Both the position numbers and the translations under genes were made by a program. From positions 19,878 to 83,877 of the forward strand of contig JAHEFI010000005.1 of the NCBI GenBank assembly GCA_024640255.1: a stretch of DNA of 64,000 nucleotides, written 5' to 3'. Each line of letters begins with the position of its first letter. Position 1 is the first letter of the stretch. The notes beneath the pieces were generated by a model. It saw only the letters and a list, made by a program, of their open reading frames with translations, was not told the origin of the DNA and ran no database searches. The DNA is from Bacteroidota bacterium. Its GTDB lineage: Bacteria; Bacteroidota; Bacteroidia; Chitinophagales; Chitinophagaceae. This document shows positions 1 through 8,222 of the stretch, in pieces.

Positions 1-323
1 TAATTTTATCTATAGAAAATGCAGAACAAATAGCTGAAAAAGTGTGGAATGCGGGTTCGGTATTTATTGGAAATTATTCACCAGAATCGGTGGGTGATTA
101 TGCTAGCGGAACCAATCATACTTTACCAACCAATGGTTATGCAAAAGCTTATAGTGGTGTGAGTGTAGATAGTTTTGTGAAGAAAATCACTTTTCAGCAA
201 TTAACGGAAAGAGGTTTAACCAATATTGCACAAACAGTGATGGAGATGGCTAAAGCAGAAAGTTTAGAAGCGCATGCAAATGCTGTTCAAATAAGAGTAG
301 ACTCCATCAATAATAATAAATAA
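1..323 (+). CDS. hisD: histidinol dehydrogenase, C-terminal part (cut by window start)
   Basis: The gene enters the window already open; the reading frame runs from base 3 to the stop at 321-323, giving about 106 C-terminal residues. The visible part matches the end of HisD, the NAD-dependent enzyme that oxidises L-histidinol to L-histidine in the last two steps of the pathway. Recognisable pieces are the GSVFIGNYSPESVGDY segment, the TNHTLPTNGYA segment with its active-site region, and the helix SGVSVDSFVKKITFQQLT. Only 2 nt separate it from hisC, so the two are surely co-transcribed. The N-terminal half and any operon promoter lie outside the window. Confidence 0.96.
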   Translation, partial: ILSIENAEQIAEKVWNAGSVFIGNYSPESVGDYASGTNHTLPTNGYAKAYSGVSVDSFVKKITFQQLTERGLTNIAQTVMEMAKAESLEAHANAVQIRVDSINNNK

Positions 324-325
324 AC

Positions 326-1396
326 ATGGATATGGCTTTTGATATTTTAAAAGTAGTTAGACCCAATATCGCAAAACTAAAACCTTATTCTTCTGCAAAG
401 GATGAATATAGTGGAGAGGCGAATGTATTGTTAGATGCCAATGAAAATGCATTGGGTTCGCCATTAACTAAATGGTATAATAGATATCCTGATCCTTATC
501 AAAAAGAGATTAAAGAGAAATTGGCATTCATTAAGCAGGTTCCTGCAAGTCAAATTTTTCTAGGCAATGGAAGTGATGAGATTATTGCTTTATTGTTCAC
601 TGCTTTTTGTGAACCTGGTAAAGACAATATTATCATTTGTCCTCCTACTTATCCAATGTACGAGGTAAATGCTAATATCAATAATATCGAAATTAAATCG
701 GCGCCATTATTGCCCGATTTTCAATTAAATATTGCGCATATTGAACAATTAGTAGATGCCAACACTAAAATCATTTGGATTTGTTCTCCTAATAATCCAA
801 CCGGCAATTCATTAGATCGAATAGATATTGAAACGGTGTTAAATCATTTTGATGGCTTGGTGGTGGTGGATGAAGCATATATTAATTTCTCTAAGCAAAA
901 ATCATTTTGTCAATCCTTAATTGATTATCCAAATTTAGTGGTCTTGCAAACTTTAAGTAAAGCCTGGGGTTTAGCTGGTTTAAGATTAGGTATGGCTTTT
1001 GCGAGTGAAGCTATTGTAGGGTATTTAAATAAAGTAAAAGCACCTTATAATATTAACTTACCTGCACAAGAACTTACTTTAAAAGCATTAGAGGAAGTTG
1101 GACAAGTGAATGATATGATTCAAGAATTGGTTCAATTAAGAATTGCTTTAGCTGGGGTCTTTGAAGAAATGCCTTTAGTAGAGGCAGTGTATCCTTCAGA
1201 CACTAATTTTCTATTGGTTAAAATTCCTAATGCAACCAAATTGTATCAGTTCTTATTAACCAAAGGCATTGTGGTAAGAGACCGTTCAAGTTTGCCCAAT
1301 TGTGCAGATACTTTGAGAATCACCGTAGGAACCGAACAAGAAAATACTGCACTAGTAGATGCTATGATTGAGTGGATGGATCAACAATTAGCCTAA
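326..1396 (+). CDS. hisC: histidinol-phosphate aminotransferase
   Basis: A PLP-dependent fold-type I aminotransferase of 356 residues, the normal length for HisC. It converts imidazole-acetol phosphate to histidinol phosphate using glutamate. The cofactor lysine is K212 in TLSKAWGLAGLRLG. The SPNNPTG motif lies near 154-160, VDEAY near 181-185, and the phosphate-binding arginine is in the RITVGT segment near the C-terminus. It sits between hisD and two non-his genes, with hisB further downstream. A second Met two codons in (MDM) could also be the start. Histidine context makes HisC much more likely than a general aromatic aminotransferase. Confidence 0.96.
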   Translation: MDMAFDILKVVRPNIAKLKPYSSAKDEYSGEANVLLDANENALGSPLTKWYNRYPDPYQKEIKEKLAFIKQVPASQIFLGNGSDEIIALLFTAFCEPGKDNIIICPPTYPMYEVNANINNIEIKSAPLLPDFQLNIAHIEQLVDANTKIIWICSPNNPTGNSLDRIDIETVLNHFDGLVVVDEAYINFSKQKSFCQSLIDYPNLVVLQTLSKAWGLAGLRLGMAFASEAIVGYLNKVKAPYNINLPAQELTLKALEEVGQVNDMIQELVQLRIALAGVFEEMPLVEAVYPSDTNFLLVKIPNATKLYQFLLTKGIVVRDRSSLPNCADTLRITVGTEQENTALVDAMIEWMDQQLA

Positions 1397-1428
1397 TTAT
1401 TTGTTAACTTGCTATATAAACTTTGAAA

Positions 1429-2676
1429 ATGAAAAAAATACAAAATCTATTCCTATTATCCATCTTGATGATGGCATGTACGGCAAAAGCACAAGACAAT
1501 GCTGGCTTAAGATTACCAGCTGGTTTTTCTGCTACCTTATTTGCTAATAATATTGGAAGTTCAAGACATATTACCATTACACCATCTGGTGTTGTTTTTG
1601 CAAAATTGAATGCTCCTAACAAAGAGGGTAAAGCAATTATTAGATTAGAAGACACTAATAAAGATGGTATCGCAGAAAAAATCAGTGGTTGGGGTGAGTA
1701 TGGTGGAACTGGAATTTATGTTAGAGGTAAAAATTTATATGCAAGTTCTGATCAGGGAATATTTTTGTATCAATTAAATGATCAAGACGAAGTAATCAAT
1801 CTAACATCTCCAAAAGTGATTGTAAAAGATTTATTAGATAGAAGACAACATTCTTCGAAATCAATTACTTTGGATCCACAAGGTAATATCTATGTGAATA
1901 TTGGTGCTTATTCAAACGCTTGTCAAGAAAAAGATAGAATGCCAGGTTCAAAAGGTATGACGCCTTGTCCTATTTTAGATTCTGCAGGAGGTATTTGGAA
2001 ATTTGATGGACAAAAAGAAAACCAAGTATATGGAGATGGTAAAAGATATGCTACTGGATTAAGAAATGTAATTGGCTTGGATTGGAATACAAAAACCAAT
2101 AGTTTATTTGTTACACAGCACGGAAGAGATCAATTAAATTCTTTCTATCCTCAATATTTTAGTGATAACCAAAATGCAGAATTACCTGCTGAAACCATGT
2201 ATGAGGTGAAGGAAGGGGATGATTGTGGATGGCCTTATGTTTACTATGATCCTTATCAAAAGAAAAAAATATTATCTCCTGAGTATGGTGGTGATGGTAA
2301 AAAAGAAGGAGCGCCTAATGCATTAAGTCCAATAGTAGCTTTCCCAGCACATATGGCTCCCATGTCTTTATTGTTTTACAAAGGAAATCAGTTCCCAGAA
2401 AAATATCAACAAGGTGCATTTATTGCATTCCATGGCTCATGGAATAGAGCTCCATTACCTCAAGAAGGCTATTTCGTAGCATTTGTGCCTTTCAAAAATG
2501 GTAAGCCATCTGGTGATTGGGAAATTTTTGCTAATGGATTTGCGGGTACAGATATTGTAACCAATCCAAGATTAGCTAAAGCAAGACCTTGTGGTTTAGC
2601 AGAAGGTCCTGATGGTTCTTTATATGTTTGTGATGACAACAAAGGAGCTATTTTTAAAATTAGTTTCAATAAATAA
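1429..2676 (+). CDS. PQQ-dependent sugar dehydrogenase (glucose/sorbosone dehydrogenase family), exported
   Basis: A secreted beta-propeller protein of about 415 residues resembling soluble PQQ-dependent glucose/sorbosone dehydrogenases. I take ATG 1429 as the start rather than the in-frame TTG two codons upstream, because it gives a clean signal peptide (MKKIQNLFLLSILMMA). Cleavage could be at a lipobox-like MMAC or after AKA, so it is either a lipoprotein or periplasmic. Family segments seen are YATGLRNVIGLDW, VTQHGRDQLN, EGDDCGWPYVYYD, AFHGSWNRAP and the final GLAEGPDGSLYVCDD blade. A cytochrome c follows after 2 nt, so the likely role is oxidation of a sugar or alcohol with electrons passed to that cytochrome. 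Substrate unknown; no PQQ synthesis genes are visible. Confidence 0.85.
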   Translation: MKKIQNLFLLSILMMACTAKAQDNAGLRLPAGFSATLFANNIGSSRHITITPSGVVFAKLNAPNKEGKAIIRLEDTNKDGIAEKISGWGEYGGTGIYVRGKNLYASSDQGIFLYQLNDQDEVINLTSPKVIVKDLLDRRQHSSKSITLDPQGNIYVNIGAYSNACQEKDRMPGSKGMTPCPILDSAGGIWKFDGQKENQVYGDGKRYATGLRNVIGLDWNTKTNSLFVTQHGRDQLNSFYPQYFSDNQNAELPAETMYEVKEGDDCGWPYVYYDPYQKKKILSPEYGGDGKKEGAPNALSPIVAFPAHMAPMSLLFYKGNQFPEKYQQGAFIAFHGSWNRAPLPQEGYFVAFVPFKNGKPSGDWEIFANGFAGTDIVTNPRLAKARPCGLAEGPDGSLYVCDDNKGAIFKISFNK

Positions 2677-2678
2677 CC

Positions 2679-3074
2679 ATGAAAAACATTTGTAAAATCT
2701 TCTTTTTATTATTGTTGATTTTTTCTGGCTCTAATTTGTTTGCCCAAAATATGGCTAATGGCAAAAAAATTTATGAGACAAGGTGTTTGGTTTGTCATCA
2801 AGCAGATGGAGGAGGTGTTCCAAATATGAATGCTCCTTTGGATGGTTCTAGTAATGTTGTCGGGAATGATATAGCTAGATTGGTGAAAATAATTCGTAAT
2901 GGATACAATGAAAGAGTATCACTAGATGGTTATTATTATAGTAATGCAATGACTGCTAATCCAGATTTGAAAGATGCTGCTATTGCAGATGTGCTAACCT
3001 ATATTAGAAATAGTTGGTCAAATAAAGCATCTGTAGTAACGCTAGCACAAGTGCAAAAAGTAAAAAAGAAATAA
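2679..3074 (+). CDS. small periplasmic c-type cytochrome
   Basis: A 131-residue protein with a signal peptide ending around LFAQ (residue 23) and one haem c motif, CLVCH, near residues 36-40. The methionine in YYSNAMTANP is a plausible distal haem ligand. It is the size of a class I cytochrome c domain plus a lysine-rich tail. It lies directly after the PQQ-type dehydrogenase and overlaps hisB by one base (TAATG), so it is translated from the same message as the his genes. Inferred role: electron acceptor for the dehydrogenase, feeding the respiratory chain. Nothing ties either protein to histidine. Confidence 0.88.
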   Translation: MKNICKIFFLLLLIFSGSNLFAQNMANGKKIYETRCLVCHQADGGGVPNMNAPLDGSSNVVGNDIARLVKIIRNGYNERVSLDGYYYSNAMTANPDLKDAAIADVLTYIRNSWSNKASVVTLAQVQKVKKK

Positions 3075-4204
3075 TGAGACCAATACTTTTTATAGATAGA
3101 GATGGTGTAATCTTGGAAGAACCTGCTACTGATTTTCAAATTGACAGCATTGACAAAACCAATTTTATTAAAGGGGCCATTTCTAATTTGAAAAAAATTG
3201 CTGAAGATTTTGGGTATTATAAAGTAATGGTGACTAATCAGGATGGATTGGGAACAGAAGCGTATCCATTGACAGATTTTGAACCCTATCAATCCTTGAT
3301 GTTAAGAACATTGGAAGCGGAGGGCTTTGTATTTGATGAAATATTTATTGATAAGAGTTTTGCAAAAGACAATTTGCCTACCAGAAAACCTGGCACCGGC
3401 ATGTTAACAGCATTATTGAACAATGACGCATACGATATTGCTAATTCTTATGTGATAGGAGATAGATGGTCTGATATTGCTTTAGCAAAAAATATTGGTT
3501 GTAAAGCTATTTATTTAAAATCTCCTTTACACGAACTAAGTCCTGAACAAGAAAAAGAACTAAGACCTTTTATTGCTTTAGAGACAGATAATTGGAATAC
3601 TATTTATAGCTTCTTGAAATTAGGTTTGAGAAAATTGGTACATGAAAGAAATACCAAAGAAACTAAAATTCGAATTGAATTGAATTTGGATGGCAATGGA
3701 AATGCGCAAATTCATACTGGTCTTGGATTTTTTGATCATATGTTAGATCAGATTGCCAGACATGGAGGTATGGATTTGAATATTCATTGTGATGGTGATT
3801 TACATATTGACGAACACCATACTATTGAAGATGTAGGTATTGCTTTAGGGGAAGCATTTGCTAAAGGGTTGATAGATAAAAGAGGGATGGAGAGATATGG
3901 CTTTGCTTTACCGATGGATGAAGCAGAAGCTAAAGTATTAATTGATTTTGGCGGTAGAAATTGGTTGGTTTGGGATGCTAGTTTTAAAAGAGAAAAAATT
4001 GGAGAAATGCCTACAGAAATGTTCTTCCATTTCTTTAAATCTTTTAGTGATGCAGCCAAAGCCAATGTAAATATTAGTTGTCAAGGGGATAACGAACACC
4101 ATAAAATTGAGGCTATTTTTAAGGCATTTGCTAAAGCCATCAAAATGGCTGTGAAGCGAAATCCTTATAGCGATGCGCTGCCAAGCACCAAAGGGGTCTT
4201 GTAA
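3074..4204 (+). CDS. hisB: bifunctional histidinol-phosphatase / imidazoleglycerol-phosphate dehydratase
   Basis: A 376-residue fusion catalysing two histidine steps. The N-terminal HAD phosphatase domain (about 1-165) carries the nucleophile motif FIDRDGV (D8, D10) and a GDRWSDIALAKNIG motif. The dehydratase domain (about 186-376) carries the metal-binding blocks FFDHMLDQIARHGG, DEHHTIEDVG and NEHHKIEA. The start ATG overlaps the cytochrome stop by one base, implying translational coupling. It is the last his gene before a terminator-like hairpin at 4222-4252; hisHAF and hisIE resume more than 6 kb later, after the trp genes. Confidence 0.96.
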   Translation: MRPILFIDRDGVILEEPATDFQIDSIDKTNFIKGAISNLKKIAEDFGYYKVMVTNQDGLGTEAYPLTDFEPYQSLMLRTLEAEGFVFDEIFIDKSFAKDNLPTRKPGTGMLTALLNNDAYDIANSYVIGDRWSDIALAKNIGCKAIYLKSPLHELSPEQEKELRPFIALETDNWNTIYSFLKLGLRKLVHERNTKETKIRIELNLDGNGNAQIHTGLGFFDHMLDQIARHGGMDLNIHCDGDLHIDEHHTIEDVGIALGEAFAKGLIDKRGMERYGFALPMDEAEAKVLIDFGGRNWLVWDASFKREKIGEMPTEMFFHFFKSFSDAAKANVNISCQGDNEHHKIEAIFKAFAKAIKMAVKRNPYSDALPSTKGVL

Positions 4205-4221
4205 TGTTTAAGATTTAGCAG

Positions 4222-4252
4222 AAAAATGGCCTATTTAGGCTATTTTTTATAA
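4222..4252 (+). terminator. terminator-like hairpin after hisB
   Basis: AAAAATGGCC (4222-4231) pairs with GGCTATTTTT (4238-4247) around a 6-nt loop, with one G-T wobble, and the right arm runs into a T tract. It would end the upstream his message just before the trp promoter. Not folded by program. Confidence 0.65.
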
Positions 4253-4256
4253 ATTT

Positions 4257-4289
4257 TTTGGCATCTAAAGTCTAAAATCAGTAAATTTG
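4257..4289 (+). promoter_or_regulatory. promoter of the trp leader and operon
   Basis: TTTG at 4257-4260 and TAAATTTG at 4282-4289, spaced 21 nt, match the Bacteroidota -33 (TTTG) and -7 (TAnnTTTG) boxes. The leader-peptide ATG begins only 7 nt after the last G, so the message should have almost no 5' UTR before it. Confidence 0.75.
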
Positions 4290-4296
4290 CTCTGCA

Positions 4297-4353
4297 ATGA
4301 AAACAATAAACAATTTTTGGTGGTGGCATACAAACTCCGTTGGGGTATTGTAA
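4297..4353 (+). CDS. trpL: trp operon leader peptide (Trp-Trp-Trp sensor)
   Basis: An 18-codon open frame, MKTINNFWWWHTNSVGVL, with three consecutive tryptophan codons at 4318-4326, placed between the trp promoter and a strong terminator ahead of trpE. Trp is rare, so three in a row in so short a frame is the hallmark of a ribosome-mediated attenuator. The product itself need not have a function; its translation senses charged tRNA-Trp. The antiterminator arm (4339-4346) lies inside the frame just before the stop, where a ribosome that finishes translation would cover it. It is too short for normal gene finding. Confidence 0.93.
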   Translation: MKTINNFWWWHTNSVGVL

Positions 4354-4416
4354 TGACATAGCCATTATTGTCAAAATATACATAAACCCCGACAGCTATG
4401 TCGGGGTTTATTTTTT
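4339..4416 (+). promoter_or_regulatory. trp attenuator: antiterminator and rho-independent terminator
   Basis: Terminator: AAACCCCGACA (4384-4394) pairs perfectly with TGTCGGGGTTT (4399-4409) around the loop GCTA, followed by A and six T. Competing antiterminator: GTTGGGGT (4339-4346, inside the leader frame) can pair with ACCCCGAC (4386-4393), using one G-T wobble. A ribosome stalled on the Trp codons at 4318-4326 leaves 4339-4346 free, so the antiterminator forms and trpE is transcribed. A ribosome reaching the stop at 4351 masks that arm and the terminator forms. I see no strong classical 1:2 pause hairpin; Trp codons 4319-4327 could pair weakly with 4361-4369. Confidence 0.88.
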
Positions 4417-4434
4417 AGATGAAATTGAAAGCGC

Positions 4435-5841
4435 ATGAAAAAAATGAATATTCATACTGAAGTGACCAAATTACTGGCAGATACTTATACGCCAGTAGGA
4501 ATTTATTTGAGATTAAGAGATAGATTCAGGGATACTGTTTTATTAGAAAGCACCGATTCGCATGCTTCAGAAAATAGTTATTCATTTATTGCTGTAAATG
4601 CTATTGGAGGAATTGAAATCTCCTCCATGAATGAGATTGAATATAAATATCCCAATCAAGAACCCATTAGAGAAACTATACAAGAAGTGCAAGCAGCTCC
4701 AGATAGATTGTGGGCCTATATGCAAGAATATGCAATGACTAGTGAAACCAAAGAAGCCAAATTTGCTCAAGGCTTATATGGTTATACTGCTTATGATGCT
4801 ATTCCTTTTTTTGATACAATTGAATTTAAAGAAGGAGCACCTATCATTCCATTGATGCGTTATAGATTGTATCAATATGTAATTGCCTTTAATCATTTTA
4901 AAGACGAATTATATATCTGTGAGAATAAATTGGAAGGTGTTGAATCAGAATTAGCAGCATTAATTGGTTATATCAAAAGTAAAGATGTTCCACAATATCC
5001 TTTTTCTTTAGTAGGCAAGGAAAGTTCTAATCAAACAGATGATCAATATAGAGAAGCGGTAAAGAAAGGCATACAACATTGTATGAGAGGAGATGTATTC
5101 CAAATTGTATTAAGTAGAAGATTTCAACAATCCTTTCAAGGAGATGAATTTAATGTCTACAGATCTTTAAGAAATATCAATCCTTCTCCCTATTTATTTT
5201 TCTTTGACTACGGAGATTATAAATTAATGGGATCCTCACCTGAAGCGCAAATTATCATTAATAATGGTAAGGCGGTAGTACATCCGATTGCAGGAACATT
5301 TAAGAGATCTGGAGATGAAACAGTGGATGCAGCAATGACACAAAAATTATTGGATGATCCAAAAGAAAATGCAGAACATGTCATGTTGGTGGATTTAGCA
5401 AGAAACGATTTGAGTAGAGTGTGTACAGAAGTAAGAGTTAAAGAATATAGACAAGTTCATTATTATAGTCATGTGATTCATTTGGTAAGTGAGGTAGAAG
5501 GTAAGGTTGCAGAGGGGGCCAATCCATTTCATTTAATTGCAAAAACTTTTCCAGCGGGTACCTTAAGTGGTGCGCCCAAATTTAAAGCCATGCAATTGAT
5601 TGATGCTATCGAGCCTACTAAACGATCTTATTATGGAGGATGTATTGGTTTTGTAGGCTTTAATGGCACATGTAATCAAGCTATTATGATTCGTACTTTC
5701 TTGAGTAGAGAAAATACCTTAACCTATCAAGCTGGAGCAGGTGTTGTGGCGGCAAGTGTTCCAGAAAGCGAATTACAAGAAGTCAATAATAAATTGAATG
5801 CTTTAAAAAATGCAATGGTTCTTGCAGAAAATATACATTAA
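4435..5841 (+). CDS. trpE: anthranilate synthase component I
   Basis: The 468-residue large subunit of anthranilate synthase, turning chorismate plus ammonia (from TrpG) into anthranilate. The LLES motif at 36-39 is the classic tryptophan feedback site, so the enzyme is probably also inhibited by Trp. The chorismate-binding domain fills about 200-460 with PIAGTFKRSGDE, HVMLVDLARNDL and AGTLSGAPKFKAMQLID. A second in-frame ATG three codons in is an alternative start. It begins 19 nt after the attenuator T tract and heads trpEGDCFBA. Confidence 0.96.
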   Translation: MKKMNIHTEVTKLLADTYTPVGIYLRLRDRFRDTVLLESTDSHASENSYSFIAVNAIGGIEISSMNEIEYKYPNQEPIRETIQEVQAAPDRLWAYMQEYAMTSETKEAKFAQGLYGYTAYDAIPFFDTIEFKEGAPIIPLMRYRLYQYVIAFNHFKDELYICENKLEGVESELAALIGYIKSKDVPQYPFSLVGKESSNQTDDQYREAVKKGIQHCMRGDVFQIVLSRRFQQSFQGDEFNVYRSLRNINPSPYLFFFDYGDYKLMGSSPEAQIIINNGKAVVHPIAGTFKRSGDETVDAAMTQKLLDDPKENAEHVMLVDLARNDLSRVCTEVRVKEYRQVHYYSHVIHLVSEVEGKVAEGANPFHLIAKTFPAGTLSGAPKFKAMQLIDAIEPTKRSYYGGCIGFVGFNGTCNQAIMIRTFLSRENTLTYQAGAGVVAASVPESELQEVNNKLNALKNAMVLAENIH

Positions 5842-5862
5842 TCAACCAGAGAATAATTTGTA

Positions 5863-6429
5863 ATGAAAATATTAGTTTTTGATAATTATGATTCCTTTAC
5901 CTACAATTTGGTGCAAATAATTAAAGAGTTGACAACTGCATCTGTTGAAGTGTATAGAAACGATGAGATTGCATTAGAGAAAGTAAAATCCTATGATAAA
6001 ATTTTGCTATCTCCTGGCCCGGGTATCCCATCTGAGTCTGGTTTATTATTACCCTTGATTAAAGAATACGCTGCCACTAAATCTATTTTTGGTGTTTGCT
6101 TGGGTCAACAAGCAATTGCAGAATCTTTTGGAGGTAGTTTGAGTAATTTAAGTAAGGTATATCATGGTATTGCAACAGATGTTCAATTAACCAATCCATC
6201 TACTTTGTTTGAAGGTTTGCCTAATACATTTAAAGTGGGTAGATACCATAGCTGGGTAGTGAATGAAGCAGACTTACCAAAAGAGTTGATCATTACTTCA
6301 AAAGATGAAGATGGGTATATCATGTCCTTAGAGCATAGTAGTTATGATGTAAAAGGGGTACAATATCATCCAGAAAGTGTTTTAACACCAGAAGGAGTGA
6401 AAATAATTTCGAATTGGTTGAAAAATTAA
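5863..6429 (+). CDS. trpG: anthranilate synthase component II (glutamine amidotransferase)
   Basis: A 188-residue class I glutamine amidotransferase supplying ammonia to TrpE. The nucleophile is C79 in GVCLGQQA; the catalytic His and Glu are in QYHPES near 167-170; SPGPG forms the oxyanion-side loop near 50-54. It lies 21 nt after trpE. In many bacteria this subunit also serves PabB for folate synthesis; no second amidotransferase of this type is in the window, so a shared role is possible but not shown. Confidence 0.95.
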   Translation: MKILVFDNYDSFTYNLVQIIKELTTASVEVYRNDEIALEKVKSYDKILLSPGPGIPSESGLLLPLIKEYAATKSIFGVCLGQQAIAESFGGSLSNLSKVYHGIATDVQLTNPSTLFEGLPNTFKVGRYHSWVVNEADLPKELIITSKDEDGYIMSLEHSSYDVKGVQYHPESVLTPEGVKIISNWLKN

Positions 6430-6430
6430 T

Positions 6431-6435
6431 AGGAG
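6431..6435 (+). promoter_or_regulatory. Shine-Dalgarno site that sets the trpD start
   Basis: AGGAG at 6431-6435 lies 5 nt before ATG 6441. It is one of the few clear Shine-Dalgarno sites in the window and argues for 6441 as the trpD start over the upstream in-frame GTG-type start at 6414 inside trpG. Confidence 0.7.
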
Positions 6436-6440
6436 AAACA

Positions 6441-7433
6441 ATGAAAAAATTATTACAATATTTATTTGAACACAAGACCCTTAGCAGAGAAGAAGCGAGG
6501 GATGTATTGATTCAAATTTCTGAAGGAAAGTATTCAGAACATGAAGTAACTTCTTTTGTTACGGTGTTCTTAATGCGCAGCATTACTATCCAGGAATTAA
6601 TGGGCTTTAGAGATGCCTTACTTTCATTAGCTGTTAAAGTAAATTTAGGGGCTGATGATGCAATTGATATTGTGGGAACTGGAGGTGATGGAAAAGATAC
6701 TTTCAATATTTCTACTTTAGCTTGTTTTATTGTAGCGGGTACTGGACAAAAAGTAATTAAGCATGGCAACTATGGCGCTTCCAGTGTGAGTGGAGCTTCT
6801 AATGTAATGGAAAAAATGGGCTACCAATTTAAAAATGAAGAAGCGGTATTAGCCAATGAGGTAAAAGAAGCGGGCATTTGTTTTTTACATGCACCTTTAT
6901 TTCACCCGGCATTAAAAGCAGTTGGACCCATGAGAAGAAATATAGGGGTAAGAACTTTTTTCAATATGCTAGGCCCTATTGTAAATCCTGCACAACCAAA
7001 ATATCAATTAATTGGGGTGTATAATTTAGAGATGGCTAGAATATATAATTATGTATTACAGAGTTTAAACAAAGATTTTACTTTAATACATAGCATGGAT
7101 GGTTATGATGAAATTTCTTTAACTGCAGATACTAAAGTGGTGACCAATAAAGGAGAGTTTATCAAATCGCCGATAGAATTGGCTAATTTAAAAGTAAGTC
7201 AGGTCGCTCTTCATGGAGGTGATACAGTGGATGCGGCGGCTGCTATATTTAAAAATATTTTAGAGGGTAAGGGAACAGAAGCGCAGAATGCAGTAGTCTT
7301 AGCAAATGCTGCGATGGCATTGATGGTAACAGGTAAATATCCTCAATACCAAGATGCATTAGAAGCAGCTAGAAAGAGTTTGCAATCTGGCGCGGCTAAA
7401 AATGCTTTAGATACATTAATTCAATTACAATGA
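6441..7433 (+). CDS. trpD: anthranilate phosphoribosyltransferase
   Basis: A 330-residue enzyme transferring phosphoribose from PRPP to anthranilate. The PRPP/anthranilate signature GTGGDGKDTFNIST and the KHGNYGASSVSGASNVMEKMG block are intact. The start at ATG 6441 is supported by an AGGAG 5 nt upstream and by normal family length; a longer frame would overlap trpG by 16 nt. Its stop overlaps the trpC start (ATGA), indicating coupled translation. Confidence 0.95.
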   Translation: MKKLLQYLFEHKTLSREEARDVLIQISEGKYSEHEVTSFVTVFLMRSITIQELMGFRDALLSLAVKVNLGADDAIDIVGTGGDGKDTFNISTLACFIVAGTGQKVIKHGNYGASSVSGASNVMEKMGYQFKNEEAVLANEVKEAGICFLHAPLFHPALKAVGPMRRNIGVRTFFNMLGPIVNPAQPKYQLIGVYNLEMARIYNYVLQSLNKDFTLIHSMDGYDEISLTADTKVVTNKGEFIKSPIELANLKVSQVALHGGDTVDAAAAIFKNILEGKGTEAQNAVVLANAAMALMVTGKYPQYQDALEAARKSLQSGAAKNALDTLIQLQ

Positions 7434-8215
7434 GTAACAATATCTTAAATACAATTATTGAACATAAGCTGGTGGAAGTGGCTGCAAGAAAAAAAGAAAT
7501 GAGCATTGCTGAACTAGAAGCAATGCCTTTATTCTCTGCAAAAACAAGTTCTTTGAAAGCTTCTATTCAACAAGTAGGAAAGACAGGTATTATTGCAGAA
7601 TTCAAAAGACAATCTCCAAGCAAGGGAATCATTAATGCCATAGCTGGAGTAGAAGAAGTTACTAAAGCATATGAACAATTTGGCGCTTCAGGTATATCGG
7701 TATTAACAGATCAAACCTTTTTTGGTGGAAGTTTAACCGATTTAAGTATTGCAGTTACTAGAACGATACCTGTTTTAAGAAAAGAATTTATAGTAGATGA
7801 ATTTCAATTAATTGAGGCTAAAGCTTACGGTGCTTCTGTAATATTATTAATTGCTGCTTGTTTAACGGCAGAGAAAACCATGCAATTGGCTGTAATGGCT
7901 AAGTCTTTGGGATTAGAAGTGTTATTAGAACTACATGACGCGACAGAATTAGGTCATATTTGTGAGGAGGTAGATTTAGTAGGTATAAATAATCGAAGCT
8001 TAAAATCTTTTGAAGTAAATATTGAACATAGTCTTCAATTAAAAAATCAATTGCCTAAGGATAAATTAAGTATCGCAGAAAGTGGTATTTATGATGTAGA
8101 AACTTTTAGGTTATTAAAAAAAGAAGGTTTTGATGGTTTTTTAATGGGAGAATATTTTATGAAACAAGCCGATCCAGCAGCCGCTTTTGAAGCATTCACT
8201 CAATTGATTAAATAA
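7430..8215 (+). CDS. trpC: indole-3-glycerol phosphate synthase
   Basis: A 261-residue (beta/alpha)8-barrel enzyme closing the indole ring. Family motifs include IIAEFKRQSPSKG with the catalytic lysine, LTDQTFFGGSLTDL, VLRKEFIVDEFQ, LLELHDATEL, VGINNRSLKSFEV and AESGIY. It is a separate gene from trpF, unlike the enterobacterial fusion. The start codon overlaps the trpD stop by 4 nt. Confidence 0.95.
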   Translation: MSNNILNTIIEHKLVEVAARKKEMSIAELEAMPLFSAKTSSLKASIQQVGKTGIIAEFKRQSPSKGIINAIAGVEEVTKAYEQFGASGISVLTDQTFFGGSLTDLSIAVTRTIPVLRKEFIVDEFQLIEAKAYGASVILLIAACLTAEKTMQLAVMAKSLGLEVLLELHDATELGHICEEVDLVGINNRSLKSFEVNIEHSLQLKNQLPKDKLSIAESGIYDVETFRLLKKEGFDGFLMGEYFMKQADPAAAFEAFTQLIK

Positions 8216-8222
8216 TTAACAG

